DNA of 64,000 bases, taken from Pandoraea pnomenusa. GTDB taxonomy: Bacteria > Pseudomonadota > Gammaproteobacteria > Burkholderiales > Burkholderiaceae. The stretch spans positions 3,534,001 to 3,598,000 of the forward strand of contig NZ_CP009553.3 in NCBI RefSeq assembly GCF_000767615.3. Reading direction: 5' to 3'. Each line of letters opens with the position of its first letter. Position 1 is the stretch's first letter. Shown here piece by piece: positions 39,701 through 47,882 of the stretch. The position numbers and the translations under genes were made by a program. The notes beneath the pieces were generated by a model. That model was not told the origin of the DNA. It saw only the letters and a program-made list of their open reading frames with translations, and searched no databases.

Positions 39701-40553
39701 GCCAAGCGCTGCGGAGCTGTGCTTCGAAACCCCGCCGGTCAATCGTTTCTTCAGGCCGCTTGGCGATGTCGTTGATAAAGGATCGGAAATTACCGAACAG
39801 GTTGTGTTCCACGACATCGGCAGGCAACCCATACTCACGTTGCAACCTGTCACGAAAGCGCTGACCTACCTCAGCCTCAGACCCATAATCATCCAGAATT
39901 TCGATCCGTGCGAGTACACCTGGAAGCTGCTGGTCGATACGGACAACCTGCTCCTGGTAGCGACGCACAACTTCGGCGCTGACATTTGCAGCGCCCAATA
40001 TCTTGCTGTATGCGGCAATCAGAAGACCGCGCGCTTCATCTGCAACATTTGGCGGGTTTTTGAAGACCCATTTAAGAACGGATCGACGCTTCGTACTGGA
40101 GAGTTCATCGAGTATCTTCGCACGAGCCACTCGATGAACCGTCGACCAATAGAGGTCGGCCTCGCGGTTCGCCGCTGCGCTACCGGCTTCAACAAGACGT
40201 CGAACCTGCGGATCTACCGTGTCGCCCAAAATCCAAGCCTGCTGGCTGGTAGCTGTCGCGAGCTGGTCTAAGGTGTTTGGCAGGAGTTCCGCCGCAACTT
40301 CGGAAAGCCGCCACGGCTGTTTCTTGAGGGTGCCTTGACCTGTTGCGCGCGGCTTCTTGACCTGTACGTGCCGGCGACGTTCAAGGCAATTTTCAAACCA
40401 AATCAAGTCCAGATCATCCTGGCCTTCGGGGCGCGCACGTGCGTCACCAGGATGCTGGTCAAAGTGATCGAACAATTGGTCGAGTATTACGATTGCCTGG
40501 TAGTCGAAGCCGCTGATTGCAATCCGTCCGCCGGACATTTTTCCCCGTGGCAT
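36750..40553 (-). CDS. Nuclease-STAND NTPase (Avs-like), 3' end replaced by IS
   Basis: 1267 residues. The N-terminal domain carries EGQDDLD (43-49) and QVKK (64-67), the E/D...Q-x-K pattern of PD-(D/E)xK or Cap4-like nucleases. A P-loop follows: GISGSGKTTLA (323-333) with Walker B QLLLDLTEG. The C-terminal 700 residues are helical, HEAT/TPR-like. This order (effector, STAND ATPase, repeat sensor) is that of antiviral Avs/STAND proteins that bind phage proteins and then cleave DNA. The last residues, and the stop, lie in the IS inverted repeat, so the native C-terminus is lost by an unknown amount. ATG at 40553 with AAAAGGAC upstream. Confidence 0.72.
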   Translation of the reverse strand: MPRGKMSGGRIAISGFDYQAIVILDQLFDHFDQHPGDARARPEGQDDLDLIWFENCLERRRHVQVKKPRATGQGTLKKQPWRLSEVAAELLPNTLDQLATATSQQAWILGDTVDPQVRRLVEAGSAAANREADLYWSTVHRVARAKILDELSSTKRRSVLKWVFKNPPNVADEARGLLIAAYSKILGAANVSAEVVRRYQEQVVRIDQQLPGVLARIEILDDYGSEAEVGQRFRDRLQREYGLPADVVEHNLFGNFRSFINDIAKRPEETIDRRGFEAQLRSAWPQMSAASEPPDLPAGGVLRPDLTDKLVKPGTATVIEVIGISGSGKTTLAAQAASALGDHDPCRLPIYVRVRADAAFRDVMSGVSFHLLRRGIPELFGLAVESKPADETVIDRLAEICSGLPRPVQLLLDLTEGAASAQFGRDLGRFARALTPGSCRLVVFGQQSSFGALSPVETESAGILAINMRGFRWDEFVSLVGHYHVDADRQTLWEIFNRVTVGRPAGLYAQLAEALARQPSLQAMLAIASRPPEDMVSAAEQSRFDQLAAGVRSAAERLVCFALPFRRSDAEAAFPNENVGAAIKALVSLGLLRTEAEGLLEMHETVRAGLESGIAPAVRQSAHDALAQWYAGEGDTAARIFHLGKADRTAEADFLARETFLQGGAWRSLAGYVTRRALVTAEEIVAVAARPERISDFYLLRSILPECAPEGVDSLFMDILAEQRSRYFSDHEWARPVVEAILTLNPLRFHDLIVFTVSQGANAEERRQGLTWLLIAARDGRRASVPEIVAFAKSQPEDIQRLLLPVLLRDGGRAALMLAFEIFSRSTDDETRRNAPWSGVKLKVDGEEDVLEILAALPKESPSVMIATRSLGFGLIGSLIWTARRQLRPFCVDIIKAEGGDTELKAAAWRVLIYIGHPGFEALVDPLAPGPIPLDYALLGPAFAPTAYDVGRYEALLFNPSAPLSNRQAALTVLLYLNVDFGALRSRLADLPVDPLAGFWNSLFVLLFAKQPFAAGVPILSGELASPSGTSLTPKLLLPSLIAVAEAPWPEVTDLLVQGIRHGDSSIRSASAAGLARRRSRLAAEALRCQYAVETDSKVVPHLAQAITACGPTSTNDLAREFASPDVALWKCFIAMRTRDESFAPQLVKLATDTSVTWLVRRVAIWAAGRLPFAAALQKIAPIVLAEKTPLTIDLNDNLHAHASLSHMLQNGVSELLPEGEAKFVNLIASTLAQQWTDLLAAGGLPSPSEAARWLYSSLMSDLTCPR

Positions 40554-40943
40554 TGAAGTCAAAGTCCTTTTTAAGATTGTTTTAGTGAACGAACGCTGTT
40601 CGTGCTGCACGAGCCTTGGATTGATGTGCATGTCCAACATCGCTGACCTTGAAGCATAGCGCTGTTACGCTGAACATAGGTATCGTCTGGCGGCGGCAGG
40701 AGTAACGCCCGGACCGGCAAAGAAAGCCGTCGTCAAGGGAGCAGTGGCAAATAAGATCGCTGCGAGGCTAGTGGGCGATGCCGACAATGTCGGCAATGCG
40801 CCACATTGCTGACTGAGAATCCGATCTGCTCCAATGTCAGCTGAGGGTGGCGTGCTGCCGATCGCGGTCTTTCGGGACTCGGCGCAAGCTCTCGTTGTTC
40901 CATAGACTAATCATCCACGGCGAACTAGTTACGTTCTTGTATT
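40554..40943. other. Intergenic region upstream of the STAND gene
   Basis: 390 bp between two same-strand defence-type genes. No gene is supported. It should hold the promoter of the STAND gene; nothing else stood out. Confidence 0.4.
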
Positions 40944-42398
40944 TTATTTATTTGCTTTCTGGGCAGCGTGAGATGGCTTCGGTTTTTTCGAAAGTCCAAA
41001 GTGATTAAATAACATTCGATATTTGTATTCGCTCGGCCCGCGATGAAACCAAGCCCTCAGCATGTCAGAATCCAAGCCGATACGATAAAGTAGTAGCGCA
41101 TGATACAGATCGAGTAGAAGTGTGGTGATATCACGAAGCCGTGCGCTAAATTCCGCATACGCACCACCCCTGTCTCCACCAAAATGTGAAATGTCGTTTC
41201 TTCTTTTCGCACATTCTTTGCTAAATTCACGTAGCCCACCCAAATCAAAATCAAGAGGAAGCTCGCTAAAAAGCTCAAAAAGTCGCTCCTCTAGAGAGGG
41301 CTCACCAGCATTTTTTAGTTTTTTTGAAAGCCAATTCCTATCCTTCTCTAGGCTTATTTGACCAATGATGCGATCGATCTTTTCTTGCAGCGGGGATCGC
41401 TCACTTGCCCTTGGCTGCGCTGTTCTTCGATGTAGAGACTCTAGACCCCAAATGAGGTTGGTAAAGCGATTCTCGACGAATAGCGTCGATTGTCGGCGTG
41501 TGCCAAGATACAGATGCAAACCCGGACCGAAATCGTCGCTCCCTCGTTTAAGTGCGTTGTAAAGTGTACCAAAGGCACCACTCACCCTTGTCCACGATGT
41601 CCAACAGTCGAGCAGTTTCAACCGTGGAAGCTCTTCGAAGCTGCGACCAAAATAATACTTACATGATCCGTCTCGACCATTTATACGTGGCCACGGAAGG
41701 TTCACGCGATGTCCAGTTAAAAGTGTAAAGAGGTTCTCGACATGTTGTACTTCGTCTCGATAATATTCAAGCTCAAGCGACTTTGTATTTTTAATCTCTA
41801 ACAGCGTGAACTGTTTAATATCCAAGGTGCGAACACTTGCGATGGGAACCGAGAAAGAAGGGGATGCTCGATGATACACGGTGAGACGCACGTCATCTAC
41901 CTTAAATGACTGTGCTCGAGGCATTTTGACAGAGACTTTGTACATTCGGCGCCCGTTCGATATAACAATGCCGTCGTTACCAAACCACTCAGCCAAGCCT
42001 GAGACGTCCAACGTCATAGTGCGGAATCGATGAATTTTTGCTGGACGAAACGACTCTTTAGAAAAGAGGCAATCTAGCGCGCGAAATGCCTCAATTGATA
42101 TTCCCGAGTTTGCGATCGTGCTACCGTTCCGCTGCAGCCGGCCGAGAACGACGTGCCCTTTTCCTCCGGTCAAAATACCGTGAATAGTAAGATTTTCGTT
42201 TAAAATTTCACTTGGTTTGAACACCGTAGTGAAAGCTTCGGGACCAGGCGTTAATAACCCAAGTAACTGTAGTTCAGTCACACCTGATGCATTGACAGTT
42301 AGATGGCCGGCTATCGAAGCCGATGGCGCGACGAATCCATCAGGGACAACTGTCCCCCCCCACCAGAAGATACCCTGTGAATCAAGGAGATTACTCAC
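40944..42398 (-). CDS. ApeA-like HEPN anti-phage protein
   Basis: 484 residues with a GTG start and AAGGA upstream. The N-terminal half resembles the ApeA N-terminal domain (short beta-rich segments such as GHLTVNASGVTELQLLG and LTIHGILTGGKGHVVLGRLQ). The C-terminal helical half has R400-NDIS-H405, the HEPN RNase motif R-x4-H with polar second residue. ApeA is known as a single-gene HEPN defence that halts translation by RNA cleavage in infected cells. Base composition is AT-rich compared with core genes. Identification is by pattern memory. Confidence 0.7.
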   Translation of the reverse strand: MSNLLDSQGIFWWGGTVVPDGFVAPSASIAGHLTVNASGVTELQLLGLLTPGPEAFTTVFKPSEILNENLTIHGILTGGKGHVVLGRLQRNGSTIANSGISIEAFRALDCLFSKESFRPAKIHRFRTMTLDVSGLAEWFGNDGIVISNGRRMYKVSVKMPRAQSFKVDDVRLTVYHRASPSFSVPIASVRTLDIKQFTLLEIKNTKSLELEYYRDEVQHVENLFTLLTGHRVNLPWPRINGRDGSCKYYFGRSFEELPRLKLLDCWTSWTRVSGAFGTLYNALKRGSDDFGPGLHLYLGTRRQSTLFVENRFTNLIWGLESLHRRTAQPRASERSPLQEKIDRIIGQISLEKDRNWLSKKLKNAGEPSLEERLFELFSELPLDFDLGGLREFSKECAKRRNDISHFGGDRGGAYAEFSARLRDITTLLLDLYHALLLYRIGLDSDMLRAWFHRGPSEYKYRMLFNHFGLSKKPKPSHAAQKANK

Positions 42399-42825
42399 TC
42401 TCTATCCTTTATGGATTTTTGACTAACCACTATATCGGCCTTCTGCAGCTGATCTTGAGTATTCAAACTTGTGCTCGCGTTTGTCCAGATGGCATACATA
42501 TCGAATACGCTTGCCGCTGACGTTGATCTATGAAAAGGGACGAAAGACCGTTGTAATCATTGGAAGGGGCGGCGGGCGAGTAATTGATGAACGGCGGCTA
42601 TGGGTCGGAGGACTAAACCGCTCGCGCGGTAGGGGGTTCCGGCCGGCGCAGGTGGTTCATGGGAGGGCCATCGCGCGGTTCCGTATGTCGGCGAATGAGG
42701 CAATCCGCCTCGTTCTTCGACAGGAGCCGAATCATGGCCCCCTCACAGTTAAATGCCAGTCCACTGCGCCAGCGCATGACCGACCACATGCGCACGTGCC
42801 ATGCTTCGCCGCAGACGCAGGGCGC
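42399..42825. other. Intergenic region, possible remnants
   Basis: 427 bp. A few short open frames occur on both strands, none with a good RBS or recognisable domain. It includes the ApeA-like gene's promoter and otherwise looks like decayed island sequence. Confidence 0.35.
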
Positions 42826-43449
42826 CTATCCGAAGTACCGCCTTCCTGACAGTTTGTCGTCCTCGTCGCTTTCGGTAGGAGCCTGCGTCACCTTGCTCAT
42901 GTACAGACCGATGACCTTACGCAGCGATTCACGCTTTTCCTCATCGTCGCGGTGTAGATAACCTACGGCTACGCCCCATTTGTTCTTGTAGGAATGCGCA
43001 TAGCGATTGCCGTTGTCGTAGTCGCCCCAGCCACGCGTGAGCGCTACCCAGTACGCTCCCAACTCATCGCAAGCCGTTACGTGGTCACGACGACTGACCG
43101 AAACGAAAACGACCAGATGTAGGTGATGATTTTCATCGCCGTTACCACCGCTCTCCTGCCGCCATATCAGACCATGAATCTCAAAGAGGATTCCACGAGT
43201 CGCATCCTTGATACGCTGAAACAATTTACGACGAAGTATCTGCATCGTTTCAAAGTTTACATCGTCACGTAGATATTTCTTGATAACCAGCGTGATGAAT
43301 AGGATTTGATAGCTCTTACGGCGATCAAGCATCTCCAACTCAAAATTCAAGTTCTTGACACTGCACCTATCGAAGCGTTGCTTCTTGCGTCTCCGGGTAT
43401 TGGAATCATCGTCTCTATCGAGCCAATATTTCTTCGTCCTATCAGACAT
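42826..43449 (-). CDS. Small HUH/YagK-like protein of the island
   Basis: 207 residues, rich in charged residues. ENHHLHLVVF (about residue 106) has the H-x-H string of HUH replication or relaxase proteins. The remainder (YQILFITLVIKKYL, DELGAYWVALTRGWG, YAHSYKNKWGVAVGYL) resembles YagK/YfjJ or inovirus Gp2-type proteins seen in prophage and satellite islands. No second catalytic Tyr motif could be assigned. Start MSDRTKK at 43449. A replication-related origin is plausible but unproved. Confidence 0.5.
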   Translation of the reverse strand: MSDRTKKYWLDRDDDSNTRRRKKQRFDRCSVKNLNFELEMLDRRKSYQILFITLVIKKYLRDDVNFETMQILRRKLFQRIKDATRGILFEIHGLIWRQESGGNGDENHHLHLVVFVSVSRRDHVTACDELGAYWVALTRGWGDYDNGNRYAHSYKNKWGVAVGYLHRDDEEKRESLRKVIGLYMSKVTQAPTESDEDDKLSGRRYFG

Positions 43450-43856
43450 GGTTGACCTCATTGGTTGTTATGCCAATTGATCAATTCATGCGATAAGAAA
43501 TTATTTTTCTTTCTATATCGAATATTTATTCTATTTTTAGTTATCGTCTAAAACCTATTACATAGGGACCGCAATTTATGGCAAGCCATTGCGCGCATAA
43601 ACGAACGATGTTTTACAGTGAAGGATTGTGAAACTGCATGGTCTAGGCAGTTTTTTCCTCCTCCAAATATGCAACTGGAAAAGGTGAGCCATACCTGCTG
43701 CCCACGCTTGACTTCGTGTCTGACGTGCGCAGCGAAAACCAATGCGCTCCAGTACAATCTCGCAGCAGTTTCGCGTAAGCCCGATCATGCGGCATGGCGC
43801 GAAGCTGGCCGGGGCTGTTCCCCGGCCATGCCATTCCTGTTGGGAGACACAATCAC
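43450..43856. other. AT-rich intergenic region
   Basis: 407 bp. The first 110 bp are strongly AT-rich and form the likely promoter of the HUH-like gene. At 43806-43828 a perfect hairpin, TGGCCGGGG-CTGTT-CCCCGGCCA, precedes the next small gene. Confidence 0.45.
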
Positions 43857-44054
43857 ATGTGCGATGATCGCGACCAAGCACATCGCGAGGCCTCATGGAG
43901 CGAGGCTTGGCGTTTGGCAGCTAACGATTTGGGGCTTGATCCGGATGACGAAGATCCCGGAGTACTCGATCTTATTTGGGACGAAACCGAGAAGCTGATG
44001 AAGAATTGGGGAATTCCGCTACCGAAATCGGTATCGGGAGGGGAAGCCGCATAA
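43857..44054 (+). CDS. Small acidic hypothetical protein
   Basis: 65 residues starting MCDDRDQAHREASWSEAWRLA and containing DLGLDPDDEDPGVLDLIWDETEKL. The RBS is GGGAG and codon use looks coding. No known domain. It is the last island gene, beside the right attachment region; a regulatory or accessory role cannot be told. Confidence 0.5.
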   Translation: MCDDRDQAHREASWSEAWRLAANDLGLDPDDEDPGVLDLIWDETEKLMKNWGIPLPKSVSGGEAA

Positions 44055-44167
44055 AGCGGCAGGATGCCTTGGATCCGGGATTTCCTGCAATGGTCGATTC
44101 CGCACGCTTCGCCAAGACAGCAAATAGTAGCGGATACGCAACACTTCACAGCTAGCCAGTATCAGAA

Positions 44168-44187
44168 GGGGTAACTTTCGGGGTAAC
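44168..44187. repeat. Right integrase arm-type repeats
   Basis: GGGGTAACTTTCGGGGTAAC: two direct copies of GGGGTAAC 12 bp apart, matching the left pair (22080-22099). Confidence 0.6.
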
Positions 44188-44240
44188 TAACAACCTCGAA
44201 CGGAATCCAAGCCAATCTGGACAAGGCTTAGCGGGCGAAA

Positions 44241-44262
44241 TTCAATTGACGCCGGCCCACCA
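44241..44262 (+). repeat. Candidate degenerate attR
   Basis: Shares TTC, AT, CGCCGGC and CCACCA in order with the ssrA 3' end (18 of 23 positions with one gap). A terminator lies 43 bp beyond, where the original ssrA terminator would be expected if the island were absent. Confidence 0.5.
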
Positions 44263-44304
44263 AACACCTGGCCGTCAGACGAAAGACGGTTGCAAATCGC
44301 GATT

Positions 44305-44330
44305 GAAAACGGGCCTTCGGGCCCGTTTTC
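44305..44330. terminator. Intrinsic terminator, possibly ancestral ssrA terminator
   Basis: GAAAACGGGCC-TTC-GGGCCCGTTTTC with A and T tracts on both arms, so bidirectional. It lies just beyond the degenerate ssrA 3' copy. Confidence 0.85.
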
Positions 44331-44499
44331 ATTTCAGCGCCGGGCCCGTCAACACTCGACGCGAAGGTCCGCATTCACGGCGCTTGTCGTCGCCAGCGCT
44401 TGCCGACGGCGCGCAAGGCGCCCCCCGTGCGCTCATGGCTTCACGTCGTGGCAGAATGGGTACACCGCGCCCCTGCCCGCCATCGGAGTCGACCCGATC

Positions 44500-45714
44500 G
44501 TGAATCCGGCCCCGCCCACCCCACGTCCTGCCATTCCCCGCACCGTCTGGGCGCTCGGCTTCGTCAGTCTGTTCATGGACTTGTCGTCCGAGCTGATCCA
44601 TGCGCTTTTGCCGATCTATCTGGTGACGACCATGGGCATGAGCGTGGCCGCTCTCGGTGTCCTGGAAGGCGCCGCGGAAGCCACCGCGATGATCGTCAAA
44701 GTCTTCTCGGGCGCGATCAGCGATTGGCTGGGCCGCCGAAAGGGGCTGCTGCTCCTCGGCTACGGCCTCGCCGCCGTTTCCAAGCCCCTCTTCCCCCTCG
44801 CCGGAACGCCAGCCATCGTCGTCACCGCGCGCTTGCTCGACCGCGTCGGCAAAGGCATCCGCGGTGCGCCGCGCGACGCCCTGGTCGCGGACGTCGCCCC
44901 CGCCGAGATCCGCGGTGCCTGCTTCGGACTACGCCAGTCCATGGACACCGTCGGCGCCTTTCTCGGCCCGCTCCTGGCGATCGGACTGATGGTCTGGTTC
45001 GCCGATCACATCCGCGCCGTCCTGTGGTTCGCCGTGATCCCGGCATTCATCGCCGTCGCCCTCATCCTGTTCGGCGTCAGCGAACACGACCACGCGCCGG
45101 AGACGCGCCGATTTCGCTCGCCGCTTCGCTGGCAGGCGCTTGGCGAATTTTCCGCACATTACTGGTTCGTCGTGGCAATCGGGGCCATCTTCACGCTCGC
45201 GCGATTCAGCGAGGCATTTCTTATCCTGCGCGCCCAGCAGACCGGACTCGACCTCGCGCTGATCCCGTCGGTCATGGTCGTGATGAGCCTCGCCTACGCC
45301 GCCTCCGCCTATCCGGTCGGCATCCTCTCCGACAGGATCGACCGACGGGGCCTGCTCGCCTGTGGCCTCGTACTGCTCATCGTGGCCGATCTGCTGCTCG
45401 GGGCGTCCACATCAATCGCGGCCATGTTCGTCGGCGTCGCGGTGTGGGGGCTTCATATGGGATTCACGCAAGGCATTTTGGCGGCAATGATCGCGCAGAC
45501 CTCGCCTGCCTCGCTGCGCGGCACGGCATTTGGCGTCTTCAATCTGGCCAGCGGCCTGTGCATGCTGCTGGCGAGCGCGATCGCCGGTGTGTTGTGGGAT
45601 CGATTCGGCGCGCCGACGATGTTCTTCACCGGCGCGGGGCTCGTCATTTTGCCCCTCGTCATGTGCTGGTTTGTTCCTCACGAACCCGTGCCGACCGCCG
45701 AGGCGCAACCGTAG
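44500..45714 (+). CDS. MFS transporter
   Basis: About 404 residues with around twelve hydrophobic helices. The cytoplasmic loop 2-3 signature is DWLGRRKGLLLLGYG, with RLLDRVGKGIRGAPRDAL next and the loop 8-9 copy GILSDRIDRRGLLACG. Substrate unknown. The ORF is open for 70 codons upstream, but that stretch is Arg-rich and lies across the island boundary, so the GTG at 44500 (VNPAPPTPRPAIPRTVWALG) is preferred. First gene of the chromosome after the island. Confidence 0.82.
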   Translation: MNPAPPTPRPAIPRTVWALGFVSLFMDLSSELIHALLPIYLVTTMGMSVAALGVLEGAAEATAMIVKVFSGAISDWLGRRKGLLLLGYGLAAVSKPLFPLAGTPAIVVTARLLDRVGKGIRGAPRDALVADVAPAEIRGACFGLRQSMDTVGAFLGPLLAIGLMVWFADHIRAVLWFAVIPAFIAVALILFGVSEHDHAPETRRFRSPLRWQALGEFSAHYWFVVAIGAIFTLARFSEAFLILRAQQTGLDLALIPSVMVVMSLAYAASAYPVGILSDRIDRRGLLACGLVLLIVADLLLGASTSIAAMFVGVAVWGLHMGFTQGILAAMIAQTSPASLRGTAFGVFNLASGLCMLLASAIAGVLWDRFGAPTMFFTGAGLVILPLVMCWFVPHEPVPTAEAQP

Positions 45715-45791
45715 GCCCGCGGCGCCGTGACGGGTGCGACCGTCCCCCGAGCCCGGCGCCCGGCCCGTCCGGAAGTCTTGGACCGTGCGGT

Positions 45792-46550
45792 TCAGTGCGC
45801 CTTTGCTGCCGCCCGCTGACGAAACACCAGCAAGCTGGTCAGAATGAATGCCAGCAAGGTGAGCGAGGCCGAATAACGGCTCAACTCGAGTCCGCCGGCG
45901 CTGACCGGTTTGTCGAGAAAATCCCCCACCACGGCCCCCAGCGGACGCGTCAGAATGAATGCCGCCCAGAACAGGAAGGTGCGCGACAGACGCGTCCAGA
46001 AGTATGCGGCCACCAGCATCAGCAGCAACGCGCCGAACACCATCGCCGCGCCGGTATATCCCAGCCCGGCCGTGTCCGCCGTCCAGTCGCCCAGCGCCGT
46101 GCCCAGCGTCTGGGAGAACATGATCGTGACCCAGTAGAATGCCTCCGCCCGCGGCGTGGTGATCGAACTCACCGACACGGAACCCGTCGTCCGGTACCAG
46201 AGCCAAAGCGACGCCCCCAGCAACGCCAGGAGAATCGCCGATCCGCCAGCGTAACCGATGCCCAACGACCGGTCGGCAAAGTCCGCCAGTGTCGTCCCCA
46301 CCGTCGTCGTCGCAATGATCGTGGCCCAGTACAGCAGCGGATGAAACGCCCTCGCCCGGATCTGCGCGGTCACGGCAACCGCGAATATCACGGCGAAGAT
46401 CGCGGTCCCCACCAGATAACCCAGATTCATCGACATGGAGACGGCGTCGCCGCCCGTCTCCCCCAGGGTGGTCGCAGCAATTTTGATCACCCAGAATACG
46501 AGCGTTACCTCGGGCACCTTGCTCAGCGCGTGCTGGTTGCTTTCCGTCAT
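45792..46550 (-). CDS. COG4705-family membrane protein
   Basis: 252 residues, about eight membrane helices. A short motif repeats four times: TTLGETGGD, TTVGTTLADF, QTLGTALGDW and RPLGAVVGDF. This internal repeat is the hallmark of the COG4705 family, annotated only as uncharacterised membrane-anchored protein. Function unknown. Convergent with the MFS gene. Confidence 0.8.
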   Translation of the reverse strand: MTESNQHALSKVPEVTLVFWVIKIAATTLGETGGDAVSMSMNLGYLVGTAIFAVIFAVAVTAQIRARAFHPLLYWATIIATTTVGTTLADFADRSLGIGYAGGSAILLALLGASLWLWYRTTGSVSVSSITTPRAEAFYWVTIMFSQTLGTALGDWTADTAGLGYTGAAMVFGALLLMLVAAYFWTRLSRTFLFWAAFILTRPLGAVVGDFLDKPVSAGGLELSRYSASLTLLAFILTSLLVFRQRAAAKAH

Positions 46551-46672
46551 GACGAACTCTTCCCGTTGCTGTGACGCATGCCAGGTGCATGCGCCAATGG
46601 ATAACAGGTTAAGTGTCGCGCGGAAAAGTTAGTTGCCCCATAGCCCGTCGACGACGCGTCGAGTGCCCCGTG

Positions 46673-47752
46673 TTAGCTCGACTTGGCGTCCTGCAGCCCG
46701 AGGAATGGGAACGGCGGCGCCACCTTGAACTGGCCGGAGACCTCGCCGCTGAACGTATTGCGCTGGTCCTTGCCCAGGTCCAGCCGCTTGACGGGTGCGC
46801 CCACGGCGAAGTCCAGCTTCTTCACATCGACCCAGAATGTGTTGGGGGTTAGCGCGGACTCGAAAAAGTACAGCATGCGCTTGTGATCGACGACCGTGCG
46901 CCAGCGCGTGGACGAAATGTTCGGCTGGTCCGGCGTGGTGATGCCGAACGGCACCGACGCATTGCGAATCACGCTGAACACACTCGCCAGCGCCTCGACC
47001 GGATCCTCGCTCTTCGGAATCGCATTGACGTAGAACGACGCGCGGGCAAACCGGTCCGACGCGCGATTCGTGCCCGGCAGAAACGTCGTGCCGCCAATCT
47101 GCTTCCAATAGGTGTTGAGCGCGAGCTGCTCGTCGAACGTCGGCGAATTGGTCATCACCTGATACTGCCGCCCATGATGAATCACCTGCCGGCCGTTGAT
47201 GTATTCGACGATCGCGCTGTCGCCCGTCTTGTCCGACATCGACAGATGCAGCGTCGTGAGACGGTCCTCGCCAGGCACGTTGGCCGTCACCACGGTGAAC
47301 GGCTCCTTCTCGAGCGCCTTGACCGCCTCGTCCACCGTGGCGAAGTTGTCGAGCACGTACTGCGCCCATGCGGCGATGGTCAGCCCCGGCTTCGCGTTGC
47401 GGTCGAACTTCGGATATTGCGACTCCACCAGCCAGAGCAACTGCGCGGACAGCCCTTTCTCGTTGACGCCGTCGGTCGTCGACACGTCGTAGCCGGTCGC
47501 CACCACACTGCCGTACTTCGCGGTCCAGCGAATCGAGTTGGGGCCGGCCTCGCCGTTGCGCGCGATGCCGCGAGGCAGCACGTAGAGATTGGTCGCGACA
47601 TCGAGCTTCCAGTCCATGGAGCGCGCGGTGATCACGTCGTCGTTCGCGCCGAGATACACCACACGGGTGCAGGCAAGTGCGGAAAGCGGGGAAAGGGCAA
47701 GCGTCGCGGCGGCGACAAGACACGGCAGGGTTCTGGCGAGCGTGCGGGGCAT
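46673..47752 (-). CDS. Secreted linear amide C-N hydrolase (choloylglycine hydrolase family)
   Basis: 359 residues. A signal peptide (LARTLPCLVAAATLALSPLSALA) ends directly before Cys28, which would become the N-terminal nucleophile of an Ntn hydrolase. The family motif CTRVVYLGANDDVITARSMDW follows, then NEKGLSAQLLWL. Members cleave penicillin V, bile salts or acyl-homoserine lactones; in Gram-negative soil bacteria the last is a known role of some, but the substrate here is not determined. Confidence 0.85.
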   Translation of the reverse strand: MPRTLARTLPCLVAAATLALSPLSALACTRVVYLGANDDVITARSMDWKLDVATNLYVLPRGIARNGEAGPNSIRWTAKYGSVVATGYDVSTTDGVNEKGLSAQLLWLVESQYPKFDRNAKPGLTIAAWAQYVLDNFATVDEAVKALEKEPFTVVTANVPGEDRLTTLHLSMSDKTGDSAIVEYINGRQVIHHGRQYQVMTNSPTFDEQLALNTYWKQIGGTTFLPGTNRASDRFARASFYVNAIPKSEDPVEALASVFSVIRNASVPFGITTPDQPNISSTRWRTVVDHKRMLYFFESALTPNTFWVDVKKLDFAVGAPVKRLDLGKDQRNTFSGEVSGQFKVAPPFPFLGLQDAKSS

Positions 47753-47882
47753 GGCGATACCTCACGTTGGGGGGGGAAGCCGCAAGAATCGTCAGTATAA
47801 CGATGGAGTGCCCGTATGCAATTGTGATGCGCGGCCCCCCTGTCGCACGTTCTTGCGCCCTCATCCGCGTCGGCCCGCCGGC

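Noticed and set aside
42469..42849. Small open frames between the ApeA-like and HUH-like genes
   Set aside because: No RBS, no domain, odd codon use; one overlaps the HUH-like gene's end. Could be decayed island sequence but not supportable as genes.
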